A DNA stretch of 64,000 nt from Bacteroidales bacterium (GTDB taxonomy: Bacteria; Bacteroidota; Bacteroidia; Bacteroidales; P3). Every line of letters starts with the position of its first letter. The stretch's first letter is position 1. Location: positions 98,003 through 162,002 of the forward strand of contig JAFXAD010000024.1 in assembly GCA_017522065.1 (NCBI GenBank). Direction: 5' to 3'. Below the pieces are notes generated by a model. It was not told the origin of the DNA. It made no database searches and was given only the letters and a program-made list of their open reading frames with translations. A program made the position numbers and the translations under genes. This document shows, in pieces, positions 25,203 through 35,509 of the stretch.

Positions 25203-26744
25203 TTATTTATTGTTCAGGCTGGTATTTTTTCTGTAGCCGGCTTTCCAACGGACGAAAAGACCCCACAGGAAAACAGTGATACCGCCGGCAATGATGTAAC
25301 CATAGGTGGCAGGAATAATGCTGCCAAGACCTTCCTTCTGGGCGACGAAGATGAAGCTGATGGTGACCATACTCATGAAGAGTGCGGGCAACAGTGTCAG
25401 CAGGTACCAAGCGCTGCGGGGCTTGTGCTGCACGAGGAAGACAGTGATGGCCCACAGGGTGACCATGGCGAGGACTTGGTTGGCCCATGAGAAATAGCGC
25501 CAGATGTAGTCGAAACCTACGGGATTGGCCAATGAGAACACGAGCAGGGCTGCTGATATGACAAATACGGGCAGAGCGACGAGGAAACGCTTGCCAACGG
25601 GCTTCTGGTCGACATGCATGAAGTCGGCAACGATGAGGCGGGCCGAGCGCAGGGCTGTGTCGCCGCTGGTGACGGCAGCACTGATGACGCCGAGGATGCA
25701 GATGACGGCTATGACCCGTGGGAACCATGTGCTGGCAATGACGCCCACCATGGCGTTGCCTCCGAGCAGAACAGTATCGCCCGAAGCATTGACAGTCATA
25801 GTCTTGGCAGCGAGCACAGGGTCATGATAGAACACTGTGGCTGCTGCTGCCCAAATCAGGGCCACAACGCCTTCGGTTATCATGGCTCCATAGAAAATGG
25901 GGCGTGCCTGTTTCTCGTTGACCATACAACGGGCCATCAACGGGCTCTGCGTGGCATGGAAACCGCTGATGGCTCCACAGGCGATGCTGATGAACATCAT
26001 CGGGAACAGCGGTGTGTGCGGAGCATGCGTACGGGTCTGCATCAGTGGGAAGAGAGCTCCGTCGCCACGAGCATTCAGCTGGTTGGAGAGGTCACTCCAC
26101 ACCTCGGGCAACTCGGGACGATAGACGATGAAGGCTACGACAATGGCCACAGCCATGCCGAGAAGGAGGAGTCCGAAGACAGGATAGATGCGGCCGATAA
26201 GCTTGTCGATGGGCAGCATGGTGGCAATAAGATAATATGCGAAAATGATGCCAACCCAGATGAAAATGTTCCAATCGGGTGTGAAATTCTGGTTGAGCAA
26301 CACTGCCGGAGTATTTACAAAGACGGCTCCGACAAGAATCATCAGCAACACTGTGAATCCGCGCATGAACTGCTTCATGCCGTTGCCAAGGTAGGTGCCG
26401 TGGATCTCGGGCAACGAGGCACCGTCCTGACGGATGGAGATGAATCCGCTGATGAAGTCGTGGACTGCACCGGCGAAGATGCATCCGAAAACTATCCACA
26501 AGAACGACGCCGTACCAAACTGGGCTCCCATTATGGCTCCACAGATGGGTCCGACACCGGCAATATTAAGAAACTGAATAAGGAAAATGCGCCAGGGCTT
26601 CATGGGGACATAGTCGACACCATCGGGATGGGCAACGGCAGGTGTGGTGCGGCTGCCGTCAACTCCCAGCACACGCTCTACAAGCCTGGAATAAACAAAA
26701 TATCCCAGCAGCAGAAGAATAACCGCAATGACGAATGTTATCAT
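25203..26744 (-). CDS. cstA: Carbon starvation protein CstA
   Basis: A 513-aa polytopic inner-membrane protein (about 14 hydrophobic segments) of the CstA family, which imports peptides and in some species pyruvate under carbon limitation. Family marks include the conserved HPDGVDYVP...RIFLIQFLNIAGVGPICGAIMGA region near the N-terminus (split here into shorter matches), GAVHDFISGFISIR, the substrate-site motif FHATQSPLMARC and SGDTALRSARL. It is shorter than E. coli CstA (~700 aa) but normal for Bacteroidota. The leader contains a C-rich degenerate repeat, and I see no clear promoter. Confidence 0.93.
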   Translation of the reverse strand: MITFVIAVILLLLGYFVYSRLVERVLGVDGSRTTPAVAHPDGVDYVPMKPWRIFLIQFLNIAGVGPICGAIMGAQFGTASFLWIVFGCIFAGAVHDFISGFISIRQDGASLPEIHGTYLGNGMKQFMRGFTVLLMILVGAVFVNTPAVLLNQNFTPDWNIFIWVGIIFAYYLIATMLPIDKLIGRIYPVFGLLLLGMAVAIVVAFIVYRPELPEVWSDLSNQLNARGDGALFPLMQTRTHAPHTPLFPMMFISIACGAISGFHATQSPLMARCMVNEKQARPIFYGAMITEGVVALIWAAAATVFYHDPVLAAKTMTVNASGDTVLLGGNAMVGVIASTWFPRVIAVICILGVISAAVTSGDTALRSARLIVADFMHVDQKPVGKRFLVALPVFVISAALLVFSLANPVGFDYIWRYFSWANQVLAMVTLWAITVFLVQHKPRSAWYLLTLLPALFMSMVTISFIFVAQKEGLGSIIPATYGYIIAGGITVFLWGLFVRWKAGYRKNTSLNNK

Positions 26745-26753
26745 TTTTTTAAA

Positions 26754-26957
26754 AGGTTTTAGGGTTGAAGAGTTATAGGGTTTAAAGGTGGGGAGTGATG
26801 GGGGAGTGAGAGGGGGAGTGAAGGGGACAATAGTTATGTATCAGAAGTTATTACTATGATTTTTAATTATTTTCGTTTTATTTTCATTATCGGACGGAGT
26901 TAAAGCTTTCAGTTATTCGCTATCAGTTTTCCGCTTTCCGTTTTCCGCTTTCCGTTC
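26754..26957. repeat. AGGGTTT tract, GGGAGTGA tract and TTTTCCG tract
   Basis: 26754-26790 is AGGGTT-like, 26790-26825 is made of GGGGAGTGA units, and 26925-26957 consists of TTTTCCG/CTTTCCG units; an AT-rich segment separates the last from the rest. These fill the 213-bp gap between the MBL-hydrolase stop and the cstA start and resemble the tracts at 15668-15849. Confidence 0.7.
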
Positions 26958-28358
26958 TCAAATCTCTACAGCTTCGCGGAAGGTGGCTATCTCGACGCGC
27001 TTGAATCCGCGTTGGTTCAACGTTGCCTTGAAATGCTCCTGTGTCTCGGCTTCGCCGTGGACAAGGAAAATCTTCTTCAAGCGGCGTTTTTCCTGGCAGG
27101 ATATGTAGCGAATCAGCTCTTCGTAGTCGCCATGGCCGGACCACGACTCGATGCGTCGCAAGTCAGCCCGCACCTCGTAGACATGACCGAAAATGGAGAC
27201 GTGCTTGTCGCCGCGCATAATCTTGGCGCCCAAGGTGGACGGCTCGCAGTATCCGACACAGAGTATCGTGGTGGAAGGATTGTCGATATTGTTGGCCAGA
27301 TGGTGCTTGACGCGTCCGGCTTCCATCATACCCGAAGCTGAGATGATGATGCACGGTTTATGTCGCACATTGAGAGCCTTCGAAGCTTCGACGGACTGGA
27401 TGTACTGCAGGCGATCAAAACCGAAGGGGTCGGGATTGTCCTTCATGTAGGCTATGATGTCGTCGTTGAAGCATTCGGGGTGCATCCGCATGATGTTGGT
27501 GGCATTGACACTCAGCGGGCTGTCGACAAAGACATCGATGTCGGGGAGTAGACCTTTGGAGCGTAGACGGTCGAAGGCATAGATGATTTCCTGCGCACGT
27601 CCGATGGCGAAGGATGGGATGATGAGCTTGCCCTTCTTCTTGGTGCAGGTGTCGAGTGTGGCCATGAGGAGGTCTTGCTCTGCAGTGTCGAGTGTCGTAT
27701 GAAGGCGGTCGCCGTATGTCGACTCCATAAGCAGATAGTCGACCTGCGGGAAGGGTTCGGGATTCTTGAGAATATGCTTGTCGTAGCGGCCCACGTCGCC
27801 GGTAAAGCCGAGCTTGATGGTGCGTCGTCCGTCACGTATCTCGAGATATACCATTGCGCTGCCGAGTATGTGGCCGGCATCGAAGAACTCGAGGGTGACC
27901 TCGCCTTCGATATTGAACTTCTTGTGGTAAGGCACACTGATGAAACACTGCATGCAGGCCTGAGCATCCTCTTCGGTATAGATGGGTTCGACGGCTTCGA
28001 GTCCTTGTTTCTGACGTTTCTTGTTGAAAGTCTGCGTATCCGACTCCTGAATGCGACCGGCATCGGCAAGCATTATGGCGCACAGGTCGCGCGTGGCGGG
28101 TGTACATACCACCACGCCGTTGAATCCCTGCTTGTAAATGTATGGTATCAGACCGGAATGGTCAATATGGGCATGCGAAAGAATCAGATAGTCAATCTCC
28201 CTGGGGTCGAACCCGAGGTCGCGGTTCATAGCGTCGGTCTCGAGGCCTTTGCCTTGGTACATGCCGCAGTCGAGCAATATTTTCAGTCCCTTTTTCGTCG
28301 TGATAAGGTGCTTGCTACCTGTTACCTCCTGCGCTGCTCCTAAAAATTCCAGTTTCAT
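26958..28358 (-). CDS. MBL-fold/beta-CASP RNA-processing-type hydrolase
   Basis: 466 aa. The metallo-beta-lactamase domain carries the zinc motif HAHIDH (residues ~61-66), a later DAGHILGSA histidine and FTGDVGRYD. It is interrupted by a beta-CASP domain (VDSPLSVNAT, IISASGMMEAGRVKHHL) and followed by a RMMBL-type C-terminal segment (SWSGHGDYEEL, FLVHGE). Proteins of this architecture are related to CPSF73/YSH1 and bacterial RNases; they are annotated as exonucleases of the beta-CASP family. Cytoplasmic. The exact RNA substrate is unknown. Confidence 0.92.
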   Translation of the reverse strand: MKLEFLGAAQEVTGSKHLITTKKGLKILLDCGMYQGKGLETDAMNRDLGFDPREIDYLILSHAHIDHSGLIPYIYKQGFNGVVVCTPATRDLCAIMLADAGRIQESDTQTFNKKRQKQGLEAVEPIYTEEDAQACMQCFISVPYHKKFNIEGEVTLEFFDAGHILGSAMVYLEIRDGRRTIKLGFTGDVGRYDKHILKNPEPFPQVDYLLMESTYGDRLHTTLDTAEQDLLMATLDTCTKKKGKLIIPSFAIGRAQEIIYAFDRLRSKGLLPDIDVFVDSPLSVNATNIMRMHPECFNDDIIAYMKDNPDPFGFDRLQYIQSVEASKALNVRHKPCIIISASGMMEAGRVKHHLANNIDNPSTTILCVGYCEPSTLGAKIMRGDKHVSIFGHVYEVRADLRRIESWSGHGDYEELIRYISCQEKRRLKKIFLVHGEAETQEHFKATLNQRGFKRVEIATFREAVEI

Positions 28359-28503
28359 AAATATATAGTTATATTAGCTTTTTTGTTGTTTTCTTTGCAG
28401 AAAAATAGAATTCAACTTCTTACAAAGAATTTAGTTTCTAAAAACCGTTATTTTTCGGCTGTCAAAAATAAGATATTTTTTTCACATGACAACGATGTGG
28501 AGC

Positions 28504-31500
28504 TTATTTCTTGACAAGTTTGCGCACAATAGTGCCGTCGCGCCCGATGACACGAACCAAATATGTGCCCGATGGCAGTCCGCCAACAGGCAGCGTCAAA
28601 GCCGACGACGACAAGACGGCATCGCCCACCGACAGGACCTCGCGACCCGTCAGATTGTATACCCTTACGTCGAAGGACCCCTCCCCTCCTGCAATCGTCA
28701 GCACGACATCGCCTTCTGTGGGATTGGGCGAAAGAACGAGTTCTATCTTCTCTGATTTGCCGATGCCGATACAAAGCGGTGTATCGAACTCCTCGCTCTC
28801 GCGCCATTCGCCGAGTACACCGCCCTCGCACAGCGGACGTACACGCACTTGCCAATAGCCAGCTTTTCCCTCAAAATCGAAGTGATACGGACTTCCTGTG
28901 ACGGTGTCGCTATGGTAAACAACCTCGCCGACGCTAATTATCTGAACGATATACATGGCAGCTTCGCCGTTCCATGTCACTGTCAGCTCATAATCATCGA
29001 TCGTAATCTGTAGGTCTGTCACTGGCAGACACTCGACTGTATCGGGCGGCAACGGTGGAGTCGCTACAGTGTCGGTACGGAATCTGCCAATGAGACTCTC
29101 GGATGTGTCGCCAAAGCTGCAGACCGAACGAACCGAGAACAGATATTCGGTGTCGGCAACAAGACCGCGGGCCACATAGGAGGGCAACGACGTCGACACC
29201 ATTGTGTCACCATAGCTGACTATCCACGATTGTTCATTGCCTCCAACACTCCAGGTCAATGCTATGCTGTCTACTCCTGTTTCGGCCATTAGCGCAGTGG
29301 GGCGACGGCAGACCTGCAACTCGTACAACCCTATGTCGTCCATAAAAAACATCGCCGAGGCGTAGTTGTCACCACTTACGGTGGCCAGGATGGCCACATG
29401 ACGATTGGGTCCCTCGTAACTGTCGAGTGATACGCTATAATTTGCAAAGCCCGTGTCGCTATCGATACTCATTGTGGCAACAGGAGCAAATGTCTGCGGA
29501 CTTTCGGCATCGGCCATTGTGCCGACTGTTACCGTCGGGATTTCGAACAGTCCCATATAGTCGAACATCATGGCCTTGAAACGCAACTCGGTGTAGGTTA
29601 TGTCGATTGACTCGTCGAGTTCCGGAAGCAGAATGTATACACTGTCGAGCAGTCCGGAAGTGATGTTCCAATACAGACAGTTGTTTCCGTCCTCAACATC
29701 ATCAGAGATTTGTGGGGTGTAGCTGCTATGGTTCAGAGCACGTCCCCAGCAAGGTATGAATTGTTCGTTGCTTCCCATGCCAAGTGCATACGCTTCAAAG
29801 TCGCAGAAGTACGGCAGCGAAGCAACAGCCTCGCACTCGGTGCGAACAATCTGCGTGGCCGACAGGCTGGTATCGCCACTGTAGCAGATAGACGAGATGC
29901 TGAAGGTGTATTCGGTATTGGCATCGAGACCATTGACAATGCACGACGGTGTATATGCTATAAACGACGTGTCGCCATACTCCACCAACCAATATGAAAC
30001 ATCCGACCCACTGTTCCACGACAGTTCGACCGATGTCTGCATCGCGAGTGCCTCAACATCAAAAGGTATCGAACAACTGACGAAACCAATTGCGATATTG
30101 TCCACTGCGGCGGGCGGATTGCCGGGCGTATAGTCATCGTTTTCCCACATCAGCAAAAGGGCGTAATCGCCACTGTCGGCTACGGTGAAAGTGGTAGTAT
30201 GCGTGACCCAGTCAGTCTCTCCACTCATGTAGTGCGACTGTGGGTTGAGGTCCACCCAACCGGCAGGGACTGCCGTATAGTGGTTGTTGGCTATCGGAAA
30301 CGTGCCTGCCGATGGCAACGACGTTGCTGGCACTAAGAATGCTCGCATGAAGTGGAAATCCTCGTCTCCCAAACAGCGCCAATCGAAAGTGCAGTAGTAG
30401 TCGCCCGCATCGAAAAGGAACCGGCGGTAAGCATAGCTTATCGACGACGTGCTGCCGTCGTAACTGTTGGTGGTACCTCCATCGGACGATATGTATATAG
30501 AGCGGGTGCCATCTGGCGTATTGTTGGTCGCACTGCCTATGTACCAGCTATTGGTCTGGCCGTCACCGATGACGACCCATTGGGTCGCGGCAAGCGTATC
30601 CTCGAATGTGCAGCTGTATGGGAAGTGGCTCTCGGCCTGTCCTTCCGGAGTACGGAAGGTGGCTACGCTGGCGAGGCTGGTATCGCCAGCTCCACAAACG
30701 GCACGCACCACGAAGGTGTAGTATGTGTTGGGCTGCAAACCTGTGATAAGGTAGAAAGTGTCTTGCACATAGACTTCCAATCCATCATATTCGAGCAACC
30801 AAAGTGTCTCGCTGCCGCCCCGATGCCAGCTCAGCATCACCTCTCCGTCTGTCATATCAGTGGCAATCCCCTGTGGCTGTGGACACTGCAACATCTCCAA
30901 TCCTATATTGTCGACCGCAGCAGGCATATCGAGATCGGGCGGATATCCGTCAGTTTCCCAGTAAAAAACGAGGTGATAGCATCCGGTTGCAGGTACCGAC
31001 ACGACACCTTCGAATGATGTCCATGTCTGCTGTCCGACAAACACATTGCCCGGATTGAGGTCTATCCAGCCATTAGGTACCGCACTGCTATGCGGCTGAA
31101 GAGGAAATGACGCAGGTGTCTGCACAGTGAAGTTTACAGACGACGGCACAAGAAAGGCGCGCATGAAGTGGAAATAGGAAACGCCACTGCCCGACCCTTC
31201 CCACTCGCCGTAGGCTCGCCAGTCGAACGTCACGCGCCAGTCGCCCGACATGAGGTTCATGTCTCGATAGGCATAGCTTCCTATCCATTGATCGCCTCCA
31301 GTGTTGGTGCGTCCGGTGTCTTGCGAGATGTACATACCATAACTACCTTGCAGAGTGTTGTTAACGGCCGTATCCACGCACCAGAATGTCGACAGATTGC
31401 CATGCGGGATAATCCAGCCACCCCGTTCGTCAGCCTCTTCGAAATCGCAGAAATACGGGAACTCCGACACTGGTGAGACCGACAGGGTGCGCACTATTAT

Positions 31501-32472
31501 ATACGCTGCATTGCTCGTATCGCCGACATCGCATACCGAACGGACTCGTACATGGTATTGCGTGTTGGGTATCAGCCCCTCGATGGTAATGACCGTGTCG
31601 CTGGTCTGCAACACAGTACCGCTACCGGCAGCTGCACTTGTTCCATATTCTACCAAAAACTCGGACGAATATCCTGGATTTCCCCACCGCAACGTCATAG
31701 TGGTGTCGCCAATCGCTATCGCCGACAACGACGACGGCGACGGGCATACGTTGACAGGGAACGCAAACCGATAGTAACGGTTCACGTCGGGCCAGCAGCC
31801 GGCCGGAATCATTGTGGCACATCCATTGGTATAGTGGGTGGCCACGTGGTTTTCGTCCACAATCCACACATCGGTCTCGTCAACGCACATTCCCTGCTGA
31901 TGGCTGGCATTTGGCAATCGTGGCGGTGCCTGAGAAGGATACACTATCTCGATGTCGCCATTTTCGTACATCTGCACCTGCCACCTCAGCAGCGACGGAC
32001 GTGAGTAAGAATTATACGTCTGCAATGCAAATTCGACAACAGTCACGCGGTCGGGTGCCTGTCCGAACGTCTGTTTATGCACATAATTGCTGTCCGATGA
32101 ATAGCCGGCGCACCCCATAAAATTGATTTTGGGGTTGTTGTTTCCTGCTCGCGAGGGATGGAACGGAGAACCCTGGTTGCCAGAGGACGACAAGGCCAGC
32201 ACGCTTCCGAGACGCAGGTTGCCGTCGTGAGTTACCGAGAACTGAGTGTACGTCGTGTCGGCGAACGGGAATTCGAATCCCATCAACTCTAACTGTGACG
32301 TCCTATAGTAGGCCGACGACCCGAGAGCAAGCAGGTTTCGAGTGCTGTCGAGTGTATACCAACGCGAACTGTCGTTGCCGGTACTGTACTGATAGTCGGC
32401 CAGGCTCTGACCGCGGACCACTGTCGCAATCATCAGCAACAATGCCGTAAGTGCATAATTCCTAACTCTCAT
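28504..32472 (-). CDS. Fibronectin type III T9SS type A surface protein
   Basis: 1322 aa. The signal peptide ends near VVRGQS (~22). The N-terminal ~240 residues are beta-rich (DGNLRLGS...). Five fibronectin type III domains follow (each with an LSW/LRW strand and a LxPNTxYxFxVRSxC[S/G]xGDTS ending). They alternate with jelly-roll/choice-of-anchor-J-like domains that begin FPYxCDFE and contain tracts such as GSYGMYIS and CTFDWRC. The last ~75 residues are a type A sorting domain (LSPNPTEGDVVL...GTYLVRVIGRDG, ending KLVKK). The protein should be exported by T9SS and attached to the surface. No catalytic domain is seen, and an adhesive or ligand-binding role is inferred. A TAACTTTG -7 element lies at 32501-32494. 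Confidence 0.9.
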   Translation of the reverse strand: MRVRNYALTALLLMIATVVRGQSLADYQYSTGNDSSRWYTLDSTRNLLALGSSAYYRTSQLELMGFEFPFADTTYTQFSVTHDGNLRLGSVLALSSSGNQGSPFHPSRAGNNNPKINFMGCAGYSSDSNYVHKQTFGQAPDRVTVVEFALQTYNSYSRPSLLRWQVQMYENGDIEIVYPSQAPPRLPNASHQQGMCVDETDVWIVDENHVATHYTNGCATMIPAGCWPDVNRYYRFAFPVNVCPSPSSLSAIAIGDTTMTLRWGNPGYSSEFLVEYGTSAAAGSGTVLQTSDTVITIEGLIPNTQYHVRVRSVCDVGDTSNAAYIIVRTLSVSPVSEFPYFCDFEEADERGGWIIPHGNLSTFWCVDTAVNNTLQGSYGMYISQDTGRTNTGGDQWIGSYAYRDMNLMSGDWRVTFDWRAYGEWEGSGSGVSYFHFMRAFLVPSSVNFTVQTPASFPLQPHSSAVPNGWIDLNPGNVFVGQQTWTSFEGVVSVPATGCYHLVFYWETDGYPPDLDMPAAVDNIGLEMLQCPQPQGIATDMTDGEVMLSWHRGGSETLWLLEYDGLEVYVQDTFYLITGLQPNTYYTFVVRAVCGAGDTSLASVATFRTPEGQAESHFPYSCTFEDTLAATQWVVIGDGQTNSWYIGSATNNTPDGTRSIYISSDGGTTNSYDGSTSSISYAYRRFLFDAGDYYCTFDWRCLGDEDFHFMRAFLVPATSLPSAGTFPIANNHYTAVPAGWVDLNPQSHYMSGETDWVTHTTTFTVADSGDYALLLMWENDDYTPGNPPAAVDNIAIGFVSCSIPFDVEALAMQTSVELSWNSGSDVSYWLVEYGDTSFIAYTPSCIVNGLDANTEYTFSISSICYSGDTSLSATQIVRTECEAVASLPYFCDFEAYALGMGSNEQFIPCWGRALNHSSYTPQISDDVEDGNNCLYWNITSGLLDSVYILLPELDESIDITYTELRFKAMMFDYMGLFEIPTVTVGTMADAESPQTFAPVATMSIDSDTGFANYSVSLDSYEGPNRHVAILATVSGDNYASAMFFMDDIGLYELQVCRRPTALMAETGVDSIALTWSVGGNEQSWIVSYGDTMVSTSLPSYVARGLVADTEYLFSVRSVCSFGDTSESLIGRFRTDTVATPPLPPDTVECLPVTDLQITIDDYELTVTWNGEAAMYIVQIISVGEVVYHSDTVTGSPYHFDFEGKAGYWQVRVRPLCEGGVLGEWRESEEFDTPLCIGIGKSEKIELVLSPNPTEGDVVLTIAGGEGSFDVRVYNLTGREVLSVGDAVLSSSALTLPVGGLPSGTYLVRVIGRDGTIVRKLVKK

Positions 32473-32519
32473 AAATTAATGGTTTTAAAAATGCAAAGTT
32501 ACTATTTTTATTTTTATAA

Positions 32520-32550
32520 TTGAATATTTAAAATAAAAAAACTATTTTTG
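32520..32550 (+). promoter_or_regulatory. Promoter of phosphofructokinase gene
   Basis: ATTG/TTG at 32520-32522, a 20-bp spacer and TATTTTTG at 32543-32550 fit the Bacteroidota consensus. It gives a leader of about 105 nt. The divergent T9SS gene has its own TAnnTTTG element at 32501-32494. Confidence 0.7.
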
Positions 32551-32663
32551 TAAATCGTATTTTTTACGAATTATCACTACAAATCCAATTCCATCAACAC
32601 CTTACACAACACCGACATTATAACGCATACTCAATAACCATCAAACCTCATACTTCAAAGCTC

Positions 32664-33764
32664 ATGGCACTAAAACGAGTAATGGTCCTTACAGGGGGCG
32701 GCGACTGCCCAGGTCTCAACGCTGTGATTCGCGGCATCGTCAAACGCGCTTCTCAAGAAAACGACTGGGAAGTGGTGGGATGCATCGAATCCTTCAACGG
32801 CGTCCTTCGCGAGCCCACCGAGATCGAAATCCTTGACGAGAAACGCGTCGAAGGCCTTCAGATTCAAGGCGGCACTATTATCGGCACCACTAACAAAGGC
32901 GGTCCCTTCGCCTGGCCGGTAAAACAAAACGACGGAACATGGACCACCGTCGACCGCAGCGACGAGATGCTTCGCAAACTGCAATACCTCGGCATCGACG
33001 CCGTCATCAACATCGGTGGCGACGGCAGCCAGCGCATCTCGCTCGGGCTCTACAACAAGGGTCTCAACATCGTTGGCGTTCCGAAAACCATCGACAACGA
33101 CCTCTCGATGACCGACTATACCTTCGGATTCCAGACAGCAGTCCAGATCTGCACCGACGCTATCGACAAACTGGTGACCACCGCAGCCTCACACAACCGC
33201 GTCTTCATCATGGAGGTTATGGGACGCGATGCCGGCTGGATTGCACTGCATAGCGCAATTGCTGGCGGCGCCGATATATGCCTTATACCTGAAATACCGT
33301 ACGACATCAACAAGGTAAAAGCCAAAATCGAACAACGCTACAACAAACGTCGCGGCTATTGCATCATTGTCGTTGCCGAAGGAGCCATGCCTAAAGGCGG
33401 TACTGTCACCGGAACCGAGACCGGCGAAGTGGGCTACCAGCACGTCAAACTCGGTGGCGTAGGCGAGCAACTGGCCGCCGACCTCAAAGAAGCCGGTGTC
33501 GAGCACGACATACGCTGCACCATCCTCGGCCACCTGCAACGCGGTGGCACCCCCATCGCTTTCGACCGCGTTCTGGCTACGGAATTTGGCGTTCGCGCCA
33601 TGGAATTCGTTCTCGAAGGCCGCTTCGGACAAATGGTAGCTTACCACCATCCCGACATCGTCGGTGTCAGCCTTGAAGAGGCCGTCCGGACTCCACACTT
33701 AATCGACCCCAACGAACGTCTCGTCCACACCGCCAAGGGCGTCGGCATCGAGATGGGCGACTGA
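32664..33764 (+). CDS. pfkA: 6-phosphofructokinase, group III (mixed-substrate) type
   Basis: 366 aa. It phosphorylates fructose 6-phosphate in glycolysis. Signatures are the N-terminal LTGGGDCPGLNAVIRG, the phosphoryl-donor motif GGDGS (residues 118-122), the catalytic PKTIDND (140-146) and the sugar-binding EVMGRDAGWIALHS and GHLQRGGTPIAFDR. In this superfamily Gly at the GGDG position goes with ATP and Asp (GGDD) with pyrophosphate, while Lys in PKTIDND is typical of PPi or group III enzymes. The Gly/Lys pair here points to an ATP-using group III enzyme, but the donor should be regarded as unproven. It has its own promoter; purH follows 72 bp downstream. Confidence 0.93.
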   Translation: MALKRVMVLTGGGDCPGLNAVIRGIVKRASQENDWEVVGCIESFNGVLREPTEIEILDEKRVEGLQIQGGTIIGTTNKGGPFAWPVKQNDGTWTTVDRSDEMLRKLQYLGIDAVINIGGDGSQRISLGLYNKGLNIVGVPKTIDNDLSMTDYTFGFQTAVQICTDAIDKLVTTAASHNRVFIMEVMGRDAGWIALHSAIAGGADICLIPEIPYDINKVKAKIEQRYNKRRGYCIIVVAEGAMPKGGTVTGTETGEVGYQHVKLGGVGEQLAADLKEAGVEHDIRCTILGHLQRGGTPIAFDRVLATEFGVRAMEFVLEGRFGQMVAYHHPDIVGVSLEEAVRTPHLIDPNERLVHTAKGVGIEMGD

Positions 33765-33836
33765 GCCCACCCCTTTTGCACAGCGACAAATCACATATTC
33801 ACGATCATCTATAAACTTTACCCTTTACCAAACACA

Positions 33837-35363
33837 ATGGAAACAAAAAAAATAAAGAACGCGCTGATATCGGTTTATTATAAAGATGGCCTTGAAGATA
33901 TCGTCAAGGCTTTGGACAAAAACGGTGTTACCATCTACTCCACCGGTGGCACCTACAAATTCATCAAAGACCTCGGTATAGATGCCGTCACCGTCGAAAG
34001 CCTTACCGGATACCCCTCAATCCTTGGTGGCCGCGTGAAAACGCTACACCCCAAGGTATTTGGAGGCATCCTCAGCCGCCGCGACATGTTCAGCGACGGC
34101 GAACAACTCAACGAATACGAAATCCCGGAAATCGACCTCGTCATCGTCGACCTCTACCCCTTCGAACAGACTGTGGCAAGTGGCGCTGAAGAGCAGGACA
34201 TCATCGAGAAAATCGACATCGGCGGCATCTCCCTCATCCGCGCTGCCGCCAAGAACTACAAGGACGTCATCATCGTCCCCTCGGTGGACCGCTATGCCGA
34301 ATTCCTGAAGATATACACCGAACAGGACGGCGCCACCACACTTGAGGACCGCCACCGTTTCGCTTGCTATGCCTTCGGCGTCAGCAGCCACTACGACACT
34401 GCCATCTTCAACCACTTCAACAAGACGGAAAACCTGCCCGTATTCAAATGCAGCGTGGACAAATGCTCCGAACTGCGCTACGGCGAGAACCCCCACCAGA
34501 AAGGATGGTTCTACGGCGACATCGACGCCTGCTTCGACAAACTTAACGGCAAAGAAATCAGCTACAACAATTTGGGCGACATCGATGCTGCCTGCTGCCT
34601 GATAGACGACATCGAGGGAACCGCTTTCGCTATCCTCAAGCACAACAACGCTTGCGGAATGGCAGTCCGCGACACCCTGCTCGACGCATGGAAAGATGCT
34701 CTTGCCGGCGACCCCGTCAGCGCCTTTGGCGGAATCCTCATCACCAACCGCAAAGTCACAAAAGAGGTGGCTGAAGAGATGCACAAGATATTCTTCGAAG
34801 TCTGCATAGCTCCCGACTACGACGAAGACGCGCTGACAGTGCTGCGCGGCAAGAAAAACCGCATCATCCTGCGCCGCAAAGACTTCAAGATGAGCAACAC
34901 CATGTTCCGCAACGTGCTCAACGGTGTCCTTGTCCAGGACCGCGACAGCGTAGTGCCCAAAGCCTCCGAACTCACCGAGAGCGTCACCTCGACAAAGGTC
35001 ACACCCGAGATGGCTGCCGATATGGCTTTTGCCACCATTCTCGTCAAGCATACAAAAAGCAACGCCATTGTGCTCGCAAAGAACGGACAACTCCTGGCCA
35101 GCGGCACAGGACAGACCAGCCGTGTGGACGCCCTCCGTCAGGCTATAGCCAAAGCACAGTCGTTCGGATTCGACCTCAACGGAGCTGTTATGGCAAGCGA
35201 TGCCTTCTTCCCCTTCCCCGACTGTGTGGAGATTGCACACAAGGCCGGCATCACCGGTGTGGTCCATCCGGGAGGCTCTATCCACGACCAGGACAGCATC
35301 GACTATTGCGAGAAAAACCATATCGCCATGGTTATCACAGGGAAACGCCATTTCAAACACTAA
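33837..35363 (+). CDS. purH: Bifunctional AICAR transformylase/IMP cyclohydrolase
   Basis: 508 aa, the last two steps of de novo purine synthesis. The N-terminal MGS-like IMP cyclohydrolase domain (residues ~1-190) has STGGTYKFIKDLG and GRVKTLHPKVFGGIL. The C-terminal transformylase domain has LRYGENPHQKGWFYG, the catalytic KHNNACGMA, and TGQTSRVDA...HPGGSIHDQDSIDYC. Length and motifs are complete. It lies upstream of mreB, as in many Bacteroidales, with a 146-bp gap. Confidence 0.97.
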   Translation: METKKIKNALISVYYKDGLEDIVKALDKNGVTIYSTGGTYKFIKDLGIDAVTVESLTGYPSILGGRVKTLHPKVFGGILSRRDMFSDGEQLNEYEIPEIDLVIVDLYPFEQTVASGAEEQDIIEKIDIGGISLIRAAAKNYKDVIIVPSVDRYAEFLKIYTEQDGATTLEDRHRFACYAFGVSSHYDTAIFNHFNKTENLPVFKCSVDKCSELRYGENPHQKGWFYGDIDACFDKLNGKEISYNNLGDIDAACCLIDDIEGTAFAILKHNNACGMAVRDTLLDAWKDALAGDPVSAFGGILITNRKVTKEVAEEMHKIFFEVCIAPDYDEDALTVLRGKKNRIILRRKDFKMSNTMFRNVLNGVLVQDRDSVVPKASELTESVTSTKVTPEMAADMAFATILVKHTKSNAIVLAKNGQLLASGTGQTSRVDALRQAIAKAQSFGFDLNGAVMASDAFFPFPDCVEIAHKAGITGVVHPGGSIHDQDSIDYCEKNHIAMVITGKRHFKH

Positions 35364-35509
35364 TTGGAATTCAGCCATATCCGCTCGCAGAGTTTCGGCT
35401 GAGAGAATATTGAGAAAAAAACGAAACAATAATTCATCTTTTGCGTATACATTTTTTAACTTTACAGCAGACACACTAAATCAAAACGGATAAAACTACA
35501 GATTAGGAC

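Noticed and set aside
34044-35474. 476-aa minus-strand frame opposite purH
   Set aside because: It is an antisense shadow of purH without any domain.
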